A DNA stretch of 64,000 nucleotides from Planoprotostelium fungivorum (GCA_003024175.1 MDYQ01000027.1:186001-250000); one strand, 5' to 3'; positions 11,001-22,775 are shown, counted from the first letter of the stretch. Numbers and translations: made by a program. Notes: a model not told the origin generated them from the sequence alone.

Positions 11001-14000
11001 ATGTACAGCCGGTACCGTTCCCAGCCGTTCCGGCCTTGCAAGTGAGGTAATTGTTCTGTCCGAAGAGAGGCTGGTAGGTGCCAGGAGAGCAGATGGTACA
11101 CTCTGTCATGCCGATCGACGTCGAGTAAGAGTTGGGTCCACAAGGTTGACAGAAGGTGGAATTTCCCATGTTACCAGAGGGGCAGGCGTTGCAACTTGAC
11201 TGACCGGTCACATTCGCGTAAGAGCCTGTGGTGCAGGGGAGGCAGTAGGTGCTACCGTAATCAGAAGTAAAATATCCCACTGGACACGGTATGCAGGCCG
11301 TGGTACCGTTTCCGTACGTACCGGGGAGACACGCCGTGCAGCTTGTCTTTCCCGGGAGAGGTTGTTCGTAACCCACATCACAAGGGATGCATCCGGAAGT
11401 ACCTCCGTCGGTAGAGTAGGTGTAAGGGGGACACGGCGTACAGCTCGCACCGTTACTGTACGTTCCTGCAGCACAGGCTACACAAGTGGAGGTGTTATCC
11501 ATGCGGTACCCATCGATGCAGCTCTCAGAGCAAGTGGGGCCAGAGTAAGGTGATTTACTATCAACCATCAGACCAATCGTGGGTAGAAATAGTACCATAG
11601 ACAGCTACCGTCACCGTCTGGGCCATCGGAGCACACGTAAGAGTTCTTACCGCACAGACACGGCGTGCATTGATAGCCGTGGGTGTTCGACTGACAGCCT
11701 GAACCAGTCTCAGAACTTCACAGTCTGAATCGACTCACCTTGAGAGATAGAAGTGATTGTCTTGCCCGAATCGTCTAATAAGAAGAGAAATGGTGGTGCG
11801 ACCTCGTTGTACAGAGAAGAGAGGATGTTCCTCACCCACAGAGCTAACTTCGGCCGATGCAATTGTTGAGGAATGAACTAGTTAGATTCAGTTGACTCTA
11901 TAGAGACGACGCACCCCCGTGTAGTTTCCGTATCGAGCGATGATTTTGTGTGATGTGATGTTGATGACATCGACGATGCCGATGTGATAGTGGATGTAAG
12001 ACAATCGATCCAGGTAGAAATCAGCGACCAAGCCCGGATAGTCAGTGTTCCAATTTTGATACGATGACATCAATCCAGTGCTAATGGGCGGTACCACGGG
12101 AATCGTTCGTGACGAGTTTTGGGAGTTCATCAATCCAGTTGGAGTGTACCACCACACGGAACCTGATCTGAATCAGATGGTCGACATGTCGACGTTTCTT
12201 ACCGGTGGAATCTACGCCGAAACCGATGGTGGGTGTTGTCACGGGGATGGTGTTGATTACGGAGAAGTATACTGGATTATTCGGAGAAATAGTGGGCTCA
12301 TAGTTAGCCTCCATCACGTACATCGCACTCGCCGTCAGAATGTACCATCGATCTACAACGTTGTAGATGTATTTCAGATCTCATTTTCACCTGTTTCGAT
12401 CTGATATTGTACCTGAAGAGCGGTACCTATCGCATCCATGATGACCGAGTTCAGCGTCGGCTGGGACGTTCTGATGCTCCACAACTTTCCCACGTCGTCC
12501 ACCACCAACATAGTACCCCCACTGACGTCATAGGCCATAGAAGAAGCTCTCACGAAGGGTGTGATTTGTTGCAAGAGAGTGCGACTGTCAGTACCATACA
12601 TAGAGCGAGGATAAGCGGAGAATGTGGATTGATATAGGCTGGAATTGGTGTCTAAACTGTAACAGCTACCATCGGCCGCACGGGTCGCCGCGAGGATGAG
12701 AGTGGATGGGCCCGATATGTCTGCAGTGTAAGATGTACTGCTCTGCTCTGTATCTCCTTCAGATCCTGACGTGTAGACGTCGACTTACCCGGTACAAAAT
12801 TCGGCTTGTAGTTCGAGCAGTATCCCGTGATGATGTCACACCCTCCGGAATAATAGCAGAGGGGGCTGCAAGTCTTCTCACACGAAGCTCCGTAACCATT
12901 CGAGCAGCTCGGCTGTACTGTGACGAGTGTACCTGACCCGTCGCCCAGGGTGACGACCACACCGGTGAAAGCTAGCCCATCAGAAGCGAAACCGATACCG
13001 TCATCGTACAAGTCCGCCATCATACTCTCCCCCGTGAAATTCACGGGAAATACGTAACTCCCTCCCAGGAATCCACTTACGGGGTCGAATCTCTGATAGC
13101 ATTCAGATGGAGAAATTTGAACGAATTCTCACCTCGATTCCGGTGGTGTACAACAACCAAGTATGACCGCTGCGGGAGAAGAGGAATTGTACGGGCTCTC
13201 CCTGAATGGGATACGTCTCTATGGCATCGACTGCTCCATCAAATTTTGCCATCAAAAGGTCGCTCAGTCTCAAAGCTTGCACTCTACCGTCGGCCACAAT
13301 GTACACGACGCCATCGTTTAGATGCATGCTCTTGATGTCCCTGAACTGTCCCAATGGTATGTGTCTCTCCGTATCGCTGTGATACGTATCGCTCCATCGA
13401 CTCAATGTAGTCACCCTCGTCTGACCCTCGTAATCACAAGTCAAATCGTACAACCTGGCATCCTTCACAAAGAGGAACCTCGTGGTGCTCACCGTTGTAT
13501 TCTAGAATTCCACACGATGAACTTGCCATCCTCGTAGGCGACCATCTTGATGTCACCCCTGATTAGACTTGATGTGATGCCGACGAGATCTGTCGTGCAG
13601 TTGGGAATGACGAAATTCATCGGGGAGGTGTTGGGGTCGAACAAACTAAAACCTTGATCTGTAATACCGTAGCCATACCAATTATCGCTCGGAGGGATTC
13701 TCATCGGTGTCCTGTCGATGAATCAATCATCTCGCTCGTTACGGTTGAGTATCAGAGAATACAACATCTCCTACGCAATTTAATGATTATCTTTGGAACT
13801 CACTGACTGAACGGAAGAGTGTCTGATGACCAAGTGGCGGGCTGAATGTAAGACGAGCGGAAATTGTGAGAGTATCTCATTAGATTGTAAGGATGAGCAC
13901 CGGTAGCAGATCCCACGGCCACCCATGACCCATAAGAAGAGATGCTCTCGATGGGAGACGGACCGTAGGTTACGTTCACAACGGATAATCCCATGGTATT

Positions 14001-15356
14001 CTGTTGGTATGCCGAAGCTCCCACGACGGAATCTGGGAAGGTCAGGGATATTTACGTGCATGATACGTACCGGCAGGGGTGTAACGGACATTGATTACGG
14101 CCCCAACGATGCTATGGCTCAACCAATCGACCGATAGACTCGAAGTGAAACCTGGCTGGGAAATTTCAGTCCATCTACAACGTTGTATATTAAATCCTTA
14201 CCGCTCCCCAATTCGTGATGGGTGTCGAGCCATCACGGTTGCACGAGAAGGTGATGTTCAAGGTAGATTTATAATCGATCAACCAAGGTGAATCTAGCGC
14301 CAACCAATACCATCCAAACACATACTGACAGTCGTGAGCCGTCACGTCGCATGCGACGAGATCACCTGAGGGACTTGATCGGTGCCACCATTGAAATTCA
14401 CGACCCTTCTGATGTTCAGGCCATCTGAATCTGTGGCGAGATAGACGGTCATAGACGTGTCCGCGTCATATCTCGCCACGCCCACGTGTGTGACGATGAT
14501 GGCAGAATGATTCGCACGAGATGAGAGGGAGATAACCCAAGGATGATTCGAATTATCTGAAACGATTGTGTTGTTCGGGGTGGCCGCGGTTACATCATTA
14601 AACTGCAGCATGAGTGATTCGGGTTTCCAAAAGAATGTGGCGGTGGGTGATGCACACGAAGGTTGATCGGTGACCCCATACTCGGAAGTTACGTCTATCG
14701 GCGCCGATGAATTGGCACTCCCGTAGGTGGCTGAGATGATTAGAAGATGAAGCGTCGGAGACGATCACCTCCTGTGAATGTCCAATAGCGGATCTTTCGG
14801 TTGTTGGTCGTGTCGATTCGTTCGTCGGCGACGTTGAGTCCCCTTTGAATGGGGACATTCGCATCGGTTGTTATCACATATCTCCTGCTCGTATTTCCGA
14901 AGAGGTACACAGGATCGATCGTCTTATATACTAATGTATCTTGCATCGTGTTCTGAGGACGTTAGGAGGGGTGAAGTCATTTTCGATGGACATCACCCAA
15001 GCAGTATCATTCGCCGAGATGAATACTGACATGAGAAGCAATTCATCCCTCCACAGATAAACCGTTGCAGGTTGCCTCGTGTTCACGTCTCCCCCATAAA
15101 ACCCCAATGCATAGATCTGCCGTGACATCAGTGACGGAGGTGATGCTACGTGAGGTCTCACCGTGATGGGCTTCTCGATCCGAAACTCGCAGCCGTTCTG
15201 AAGATATAATCCGCGCGATCCGTTCGATGATGTACGGACATAACGAAGAGCGTTGTAGCCCAGGGGAGCTGTCTCCCCTTTGCCACTGTCCTGACATACA
15301 CCTACCTGCTGATGCAGCAGCAGCGTTAGGCTGAACAACAGAGTCGATAGCCTCAT
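8040..15356 (-). CDS. Giant surface receptor: signal peptide, long ectodomain, GCC2/GCC3 array, multi-pass C-terminus
   Basis: One long minus-strand gene with many short introns, roughly 1,900 residues. It begins with a signal peptide (MRLSTLLFSLTLLLHQQVGVC). About 1,000 residues of repeated beta-rich ectodomain follow, with phrases such as VYLWRDELLLMSVF, VYLATDSDGLNIRR and VVYIVADGRVQALRL that suggest propeller-like or jelly-roll repeats. A cysteine block (SCSNGYGASCEKTCSPLCYY) follows. Near 11560-10560 come 18 GCC2/GCC3 (ephrin-receptor-like) modules, then a C-terminal Cys-rich cap (CPEGYDGPLCALC). After it come several hydrophobic segments (ITIFVAVPLLVIAAVCGLLF, LINVLGPLLVLIVALAIMWF, ILVIIVNTFVMILYTGLIVF). 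The short cytoplasmic tail is acidic and Pro/Thr-rich. This architecture is known from large protist surface proteins of unknown ligand. Whether the first ectodomain exons belong to the same gene is inferred from unbroken strand and spacing. Confidence 0.75.
10560..11560 (-). repeat. GCC2/GCC3 cysteine-rich array: six copies of a three-module unit
   Basis: Within the receptor gene, 18 Cys-rich modules of 14-18 residues are arranged with period three. Each unit opens with a short module carrying NGT/NST (for example GTYGNGTTACIPC, GSVGNSTYCTPC, GTSGDGTYCSPC). It continues with a module of the type YSTxxGxxxCxxC and usually one of the type YQPLxGQxSCxxC. Six such units are readable, and one module has lost a cysteine (QNNYLTC). 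Confidence 0.8.
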
Positions 15357-16097
15357 GTGCGGCTCAGTGTGGCTCGTTTAACCGCACACGAAGCTCAAAT
15401 CGGCATCCGCTATCGTGGTAAGCCTTACCGGACGACTTCACGTTAAGATGGGTTAAATTCATGCGAAGCCACGGTTTTAGGTGGAAGCTTGAGTGGGCAG
15501 AACTGCACTTGTGGCCTTTTTACGATAAATTAGGCGTCGGAGATTTTGAACACCACGGCAATAAGCTCGAGCTTAGTCCGTTAGAATAAAATAAGACGTC
15601 AGAGACTGCAACGATGATGAGAACCTGTGACGGTCTAAATCATCACGAGCACACGCTCTCAAAGATAACTGTCTCATTATATGCTGTTGATGTCATCACG
15701 CTCAACCTAGAATCGTCTACATCAAAGCGAAATGATGTCATCCGATCGGTGTTGTGATCAACGCTCATCGCATGCGCCATGCCGCACTTGAAGACCTCAA
15801 GCGGCTCAGCTCCCGCGATCAACATATTTTCAATAAGGAACTGTTTCATTGGATTGATACGATGACGTTCGGGTCTGCACTTTCTCGGATCCTGACACCT
15901 TCCCGAGAAGGCCTTCCGAAACACTTGCTTCTTCAACAAAAACCCCATCTTCGAGGAAACAGGTGAGATGATGGACAGACAATCATGAGTTTATCTATTG
16001 GGTATCGATGGGAGCTCGTTCTTCTGCTGGATGCTGGGAATATAGAAGAGATAGGAAGAACATGTGAACTGAAGAAGAGACAGATATATTTATTACC
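15357..16097. other. Divergent promoter region with a doubtful minus-strand ORF
   Basis: About 740 bases separate the receptor (minus) from the WrbA-like gene (plus), so both promoters should lie here. A 101-codon minus-strand frame at 15643-15948 contains a plausible-looking peptide (ending ETVIFESVCS) but no domain, signal peptide or splice-supported extension. It may be a small gene or noise. Confidence 0.4.
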
Positions 16098-17738
16098 ATG
16101 TCTAAGATTGCCGTTGTCTATTATTCGTGAGTCGAAATGTGATTGCAATCACATTCAAATGTTGATCCGCCATAGCACATATGGTCATGTGGCCACCCTC
16201 GCCCATGCCGTCAAGGAGGGAGCTGAGAAGACTGGAGCTCACGTCGATCTGTACCAGATCCCAGAAACCCTCCCCCAAGAGGTCCTCGAGAAGATGCACG
16301 CTCCTCCCAAGGTGGATCACCTTCCATTCCTCTCACCCCCTTCCCATTCCTCTTCTGACCATATCATTCAGAATGCTGATGTCCCCGTCGCCAGCCCCGC
16401 CACACTGTTAGAGTATGATGGATTCCTCCTCGGTGTTCCAACCCGTTACGGAAACTTTCCCGCTCAATGGAAGAGCTTCTTCGATGCCTCTGGACAGATC
16501 TGGCAGACCGGTGGATACCATGGCAAGTTCGCTGGTATCTTCGTGTCCACCGCCAGCCAGCATGGAGGACAGGAGTCGACTGTCTTAGCCACCGTCTCTA
16601 CTCTCACCCATCACGGTATCTCTTACGTTCCCCTCGGCTACTCAAAGGCCTTTCAACAACTGACAGGTGAGACGCGTTCTATGATGTTCACATGATGTTC
16701 GATCGTCATCACGATCTTCACATTATTCTCAAGAACTTCTCGAAAATAGAGAATGACGCGTTGTAGATATCAACGAAATCAGCGGAGGTAGCGCCTACGG
16801 CTCCAGCACCATCGCCGGTGGTGACGGTTCCCGCCAAGTTTCCGTGAGTCTCCACCGTTCGAATTTCGAATCTCTGACCGTTACGCAGGACCAAGAGAAG
16901 GAGCTCGGTCGCATTCAGGGAGAGCAGTTTGCCATTCTCCTCAACAAGACGAAGGCTACGCCCGCCACTGAGGCTGCCCCCGTTGCCGAAGCTGCCGTTG
17001 CTGAGGCTACACCCGTTGAGGCTACCCCCGAGCCCACCCCAGCCGTTGTAGAGCCCGTCGTCGTACCCACCGTTGTGGAGGCTGTCCCCGAGCCTGCATC
17101 CGCCGTCGTCGAGCCTACCCCCGAGCTCGCCCCCGTTGTCGTAGAGCCCGTTGTAGAGGCTACCCCCGAGCCTGCCCCAGCCGTTGTAGAGCCCGTCGTC
17201 GTACCTGTCGTAGAGCCCACCCCCGTCGTTGCCGTGAGTCGCTCATCACGATCATCACCTTCATCATGATGACCGACCTCTTTAGACATCCGCCGCAGAG
17301 TTGATCGCCGAGAGGACCGCAGGAATGAAGGTCGTCGATGTCATCCCTCCCATTGGAGAAGCCAGTGAGTCATCATCTTCCCATGACATCCACCGACGTC
17401 TAACAGCCGTCCCCGTTGCCGCCCCCGCTGCCGTTGTTGTAGAGCCCACCCCCGTTGTAGAGGTCGCTCCTGCTGCCGTCGTTGTGGAGGCTACCCCCGT
17501 TGTAGAGGCTACCCCCGTCGTTGTAGAGGCCACCCCCGTCGTTGTAGAGGCCGCCCCCGCCGCCGAGCCTGTCGTCGCGGAGGCCACGCCCGCCACCGTC
17601 GAAGCCACAGAAGAAGTGAAGCCCGCCACGACAGAGGCAGCCGAGCCCGACGTGAGAAGCCCCAAGAGCCCCAGGAGAAAGACAAAGTCCTCCGGAACCG
17701 CTGAAGGAGAGAAGAAGAAGAAGTGTTTGATCCAATAA
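16098..17738 (+). CDS. WrbA/Pst2-type NAD(P)H:quinone oxidoreductase with repetitive tail and CaaX box
   Basis: The N-terminal ~200 residues are a flavodoxin-fold quinone reductase. MSKIAVVYYS is spliced to TYGHVATLAHAVKEGA; then come YQIPETLP, the WrbA hallmark LLGVPTRYGNFPAQWKSFFD, and the FMN-contact phrase FVSTASQHGGQESTVL. These enzymes reduce quinones by two electrons using FMN and protect against oxidative stress. After the domain come about 200 residues of Ala/Val/Pro/Glu-rich repeats (units such as PTPVVEATPVVEATP), spanning two exons or more. The protein ends EKKKKCLIQ: four lysines followed by Cys-Leu-Ile-Gln, a classical CaaX prenylation signal with a polybasic region. Yeast relatives (Pst2, Ycp4, Rfs1) associate with the plasma membrane, so a lipid-anchored location is a reasonable inference. 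Confidence 0.9.
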
Positions 17739-17763
17739 ACGAAGAACGCAAAGAGAGCTCTTG

Positions 17764-17841
17764 TCGATGATGATGGACACCCTCTCTCTTCCCGTTGATG
17801 ATGATGGACACCCTCTCTCTTCTCGTTGATGATGATGGACA
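17764..17841. repeat. 31-bp tandem repeat, about 2.5 copies
   Basis: A unit beginning GATGATGATGGACACCCTCT is repeated with a 31-base period just downstream of the WrbA-like gene. The first two units are nearly identical; the third is cut after GGACATC. Confidence 0.85.
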
Positions 17842-17875
17842 TCAATGGTGGGCAGATCGCGATACTCACGAGAGG

Positions 17876-18111
17876 TTCGTACTTTTGTACCGTCTATCAT
17901 TCCTCCTTCGTCATATGGCCATTTAGACGTCTCTCTGGTGACCTCACCCCCCAGTTGATTGAGTCGACCCGCGACTTGATAGATTTCATTTGAGAATCTA
18001 TGAGTAAGTTTCACTAAGGGGGGATCTTCAGGAAATATCGTTTATAAAAGGTCGGTTCTACTCACCAGAGACACCACCAGGGCGCTCACTTCTCCCGGCG
18101 AACGAATGAGA
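17876..18111 (-). pseudogene. Orphan minus-strand exon pair, possible gene fragment
   Basis: Read on the minus strand, two segments look like exons bounded by local-style splice sites. The upstream one encodes LLHLIRSPGEVSALVVSL before a GTGAGTAG donor near 18066. The next starts after a CTGAAG acceptor near 18022, encodes PPLVKLTHRFSNEIYQVAG and then RLNQLGGEVTRETSKWPYD, and ends at a GTGAGTATC donor near 17876. No start codon is visible upstream, because the frame closes at a TAA, and there is no credible downstream exon because the antisense of the WrbA tail follows. I do not recognise the family. It may be a decayed gene or the overlapping end of an unannotated one. Confidence 0.35.
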
Positions 18112-21100
18112 TGCAGGAGAGGACCCCCAAACGGCCTCGAATGACGTTAGAAGATGGAGAGGAGGGGTCATTCGTCAGAGATGGTAGGGCGGAGGAGCTG
18201 AAGCGGATGTTTGAAGAGACGAAATGGGAGGAGACGAAATTGGGACCGAAGAGACACTGGCCTCAGGCTTTCCATGATGGTGTAGAATGTTCGTGTGATG
18301 GGATTCTCATATTGTCCAATAGTGATGCAGATTGCATTTCAAGCAGAGTTTCCGACCGCTTTGTATCTTGGCAAGAATTTATGTACTATCTATAACGCAG
18401 GTGAGAATCATTTCGACTTCTGAAATGTTCTCAATCTCCAAAAGGTTTCGCCCGGATGTTCGAAGAGAAGCATCCTCACATGTGGGCGATGCCAATGGAA
18501 GAGCTCTGGTGATGTCACCATTCTTTATCGTCTGACTCACAGATCCATCAAGGTCTGAAACATGGCATGTCGTCGGTCCCCTCATTCATGGAGTCATCGA
18601 GAGTGGAAAAGGTTTCTATGCCAGCGATCATCTTCTCATTCTCAAGAGAGGAGAGGATCTACAAGAGATGTATTTCACTTTTGCTTATTCTCCCGTGACG
18701 GAGGGACGACATGTAGTTGGTATCCTCGTCAACCTCTTAGACACGTCACAACAGGTGAATGAGATGGTGCATCCAACACGTGGCATCGATCGATGACACC
18801 ATCTCAGGTCTATTCCAGACGACAGACACAGGTCTTAAAAGATCTAAATAACATCGAAAACATCAGTAATAACGAAGAGAGAACGGTGGCGATACTGAAT
18901 GACATCTTGAATAAGTCATCATACGATATACCCTGCTATGGATTGTACATCGTCAGCGATGACAAGGTGATGAATTTTCTGCGGAACTTCACTGACTGTG
19001 AAAAGCTACTGTTGAGGAGTCATTCTTTCGGTGAACACTCTTCGAATTTTCCTTGCAGCATCTCTCATCGACCGAGCGAGGGTGGAAATATCTTTGAAAA
19101 TTCGATCCAGTCGGCCGCCATCCAGCAGACCGAGGTGCGAAATTTGGCGGGAGATCTCTCGCAGACGCAGATTTCAGGTCTTGATCACGGAGAATTGTTC
19201 GGTGGGTCCATTCGGTGAATGGAGTTTACCCGTCACCCGCTGGGTGGCTCTACCTTTCGAGATCAGTGGTTCACATCACAAGTGCGTCTTACTCTGCGGT
19301 CTCAATCAGGTGAAACCCACACGCCACTAAACCCTAAAACCCTTCGTTTTAACCTGCGTACAGCGGAGGAGATGGGACAGAAGCTATCGAAATTTCATGC
19401 AATTGGTCTCTTCACAAGTTAGCGTTTCACTATCCAAGAGCAGAATCCGTGAAGAATTGACGAGGAAGGCTGTCGCGTTGAGCCAGATGGACAGACAGAG
19501 GACGATCTTCTTCTCGAACGTATCCCACGAATTCAAAACACGTGAGTCCCAATTTTTATCTTGAATGACACGAACGAAAGCCATCACTCTCATGCTGGGC
19601 CCCATGGAAGATTTCGGTGAGAAAATCGGAGGAAATTTCGCGTTCTGACCGGTTGTAGATGCGAGAAATCTCAGCGCAAAACACGCTCGACAGATTCCTA
19701 TCGTAAAGAGAAACGTCGTCCGTCTACTCCACCTGGTGAATCGCCTGTTGGATTTCAATGCATCGACCCAGGGAGAGGTACGTTACATCTTCCATGCGAA
19801 ATCTCATCGAAATGTGTCAGATGGCCGTCAAATATTCACGAGTGAATCTGGGACAAGTCACGGAAGATCTGGCGGCACTCTTCAGCTCTGCTTTCGAGCA
19901 GAGGAACATTGAATTTCTTTTCGATTGCACGAAAGTGAAGAAGGTTTACGTGGACATTCAAAAGTGGGAAGTATTAGTCATGAAGTGAGACGATGGTGTG
20001 AGATCGTGAAATTCCGACGAAACTTCAGTCTCGTATCGAACGCGTTCAAGTATACGGAGAGGGGGCGGGTTGTAGTGAGGCTACAGTACTGTGAAGAGAA
20101 GGGTTGGGTGGAATTTTCTGTGAAAGACACTGGGGTGGGGATACGTGAAGAACACCTACCCAGAGTCATGGAACGATTTTACACCGGTGAGCGCGTTGTA
20201 GATGGACGAAATCCCGACGAAATTTCAGTGAGAGAGAACAAGACGCAGTACGCTTCTACCGGTATTGGGTTGTCAGTGGTGAACACCATAGTCAATCTGC
20301 ACCACGGTACGATCGGTATCGCATCACAGGTGAGCATCTACACCTTTGTAGATGAAGACCGAGGAATTTTCAGGTCGGTCAGGGTACCACCGTGACGATT
20401 CGTATCCCCGTTGGTTCCCGGAAATTATGTCATTCTACAACGGAATTCTCTCCTTCCATTGCCAATCCGAATCACGGGTGATCATTCATCACTCATCAAA
20501 TCATCTACATCATCAAATCATCCACATCATCGATGTGAATCAAATCATTCTTCCATCTACAAGTTGTATGCGATATGAATCGTACACAGTGGTTTCTCAG
20601 TCAACAGCTATCTCTCCACACTGAAGCCTTCTTCTTCATCAGAGAGCGTCAGTGACGAAGGAGGGATCCTCTACCTCGTGTACATGAGCACACATCACAT
20701 GCCATCGGATACGGTCATCGATGTGAGTCGTGATCGATGACGTCATCTGACGTCACAGGAGATATTGGAGGGTCAGTATGAATTGAGAATCTTTCTGCAG
20801 CCTTCGGAGCTGATGGAGGCTACGAAGGAGAGGCTACCCACTCTATTTTTACTCTCCATGGACGACAACCAAGAGGAGATGGAGCTGTTGATTCGGGTGA
20901 AATTTCACGGAGATCTCATAGAGATTTCACTGATCTACAACAGAACATCCGAGACCATCGAGACTGTGCGGACATACCGATTCTATTGTACACCAACAGG
21001 AGAGATCAATCTCAGGCCGAGTGGCTCGATCGTGGTGTAGACGAATGCATCGTCCCCCCTTACTCGGGTATTTTATTTCCTTTTATTCTCTCAGGGAGAC

Positions 21101-22683
21101 TCACCGGTTGTAGATGCCGAGCTGATGACGAGAGTGGCGGCGACGATACGTCAGTACATCGAGCAGACAGAAGTGAGAAAGAGAGATCAAGAGTTGAGAA
21201 AGCAGGCCGAAATCGCAAAGAATGCAAAAGACACCTTCTTAGCTTCGGTGGCTCACGAGTTACGTACACCGCTGGCCCCGGTACTCATGCAGGTGAGCGC
21301 GGACGTCTGAAATCTGCGACGTGACGTCATCAGTTGGAGGACATGGTGGGTGATACCTCCATTCCCAGGAGGAGGCAGAAGCAGGTGAAATTTCATCGAG
21401 TTTTCTGTGATGACGTCGTAGATCTCCACCATTTTAAAGGCGGTGCATTCGGAGATATACCTTGTAGATAATTTGTTAGATATGGTTAAAATAGGAAGAG
21501 GAAAATTAGTCCTGAATCGAGAAGAGGTGTGATGGATGATGATGATGGATGGTGATGGATGTCAGGTGAATGTCGATGACATCATCCGGCAAGTTGCGAC
21601 GGTGGTGCAAGATGAGTCAGGGGCGGATTGTCCTAAAATCAAGCTGTCCCTGGATGCAGCCATCCATCACGCTCAAGGTGATGACTTCTCAAATACATCA
21701 TCACATCACATCACATCATCAATCACATCATCAATCACATCACCACATCACATCATCAATCACATCATCAATCACATCACCACATCACATCATCAATCAC
21801 ATCACATCACATGACTAAAATGAAACAGCTGATCCAACGAGACTGCGTCAAGTGTTCTGGAACATCCTAAAGAACGCCGTCAAATTCGGTCGCAGCGGCC
21901 ACGTCATCGACGTCCGCACCTTCAACTCCCCCGATGGCCTCACCCTCTCCGTTCAAATCATCGATTACGGAATGGGCATCGACGACGCGAGGATATCCCA
22001 TCTATTCGAGCCCATCGAGCAGGATGTATCGGGTATCAATCAGTACAAGGACACGGGACTCGGTACCTCCCTTCACATATCCAGATCCATCATGATGTTA
22101 CACGGTGGCGCCATCGACGTACGATCTGAGGGTACGAATTTTCCACGAGATTTCACCTGACGGGTCTCAAGGTCTCGATCGCGGGTCCACCTTCACCGTG
22201 ACGATTCCGTGTCAGGCGGCCACAGAGAAGAATGCTCCCGTGCAGCACGTCGAAGCGCCGCAAGTGTCCGTGAGGATCTTGTTGGTCGAAGACAACGAGA
22301 GCATTCGAATGGTTATGAACCGAATTCTAACGGTCAAGATGAACCACACGGTCAGAACGGCACCCATGGTCGGTACAGCCATGGACATCGCTTCCGATTG
22401 GACCTTTGATCTGTTGATATCGGACATTGGATTGCCCGATGGAACGGGTTACGATCTCATCCGGAATCTCATCCAGGTGACATCGTCGATTTGATCTCTG
22501 TAGATGAGGTGACTGACGTGACAGTAGACGAAGGGAAAGAGCTTCCGATCGATTGCGTTGAGTGGATATTCCCTCCCGGAAGACGTTCAAGCTTCCATTG
22601 AAGCTGGATTTGACATCCACATGACGAAACCCGTACAAACTGCAATCCTCCAACAGACCATCCAAAGGCTCTTCACCTCTTGA
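18111..22683 (+). CDS. Double hybrid sensor histidine kinase (PAS-GAF-HK-pseudoREC-HK-REC)
   Basis: A bacterial-style phosphorelay protein cut by many short introns. Order: a PAS-type sensor with the signature WEETKLGPKRHWPQAF, then QAEFPTALYLGKNL, EEKHPHMWAMPMEELW and MYFTFAYSPVTEGRH; a GAF-like region; HisKA 1 with FFSNVSHEFKT (His near 19530). HATPase 1 has N-box LVSNAFKYT, G1 DTGVGI and G2 STGIGLSVV. A degenerate receiver spans about 20640-21140. HisKA 2 has FLASVAHELRTPLAP near 21236; its HATPase 2 has N-box ILKNAVKF, G1 DYGMGI and a weaker G2 DTGLGTSL. The C-terminal receiver has VEDN, LLISDIGLPDGTG, IALSGYS and MTKP. Autophosphorylation on His and transfer to the terminal Asp is expected. 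The start could also be the next in-frame ATG at 18141. No transmembrane segment is evident, so a cytosolic sensor is likely. Confidence 0.85.
21700..21812. repeat. CATCA-based microsatellite in a histidine kinase intron
   Basis: ATCACATCATCA words repeat with small variations (ACATCATCAATCACATCACC). The array sits in the intron between the second HisKA-proximal exon and the HATPase 2 exon and inflates it. Confidence 0.85.
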
Positions 22684-22775
22684 TTCACATCAACGTCCAC
22701 ATCCATGCCACATCAACGTCCACATCCATGCCACATCAACGTCCACATCAACGTCCACATCCATGTCACATCATA
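22684..22775. repeat. ACATCAACGTCC/ACATCCATGCC minisatellite between convergent genes
   Basis: Alternating 12-base-like words CACATCAACGTC and CACATCCATGC are repeated about seven times directly after the histidine kinase stop codon and before the PI4K stop codon, so they lie in the shared 3' region. Confidence 0.85.

Noticed and set aside
16915-17869. Minus-strand frames rich in Gly/Thr/Ser opposite the WrbA tail
   Set aside because: They are the antisense of the VEATP-type repeats; the low complexity keeps several frames open by composition alone.
22684-22775. CRISPR-like array of short repeats
   Set aside because: The spacers are not unique; it is a two-word minisatellite in a eukaryotic 3' region.
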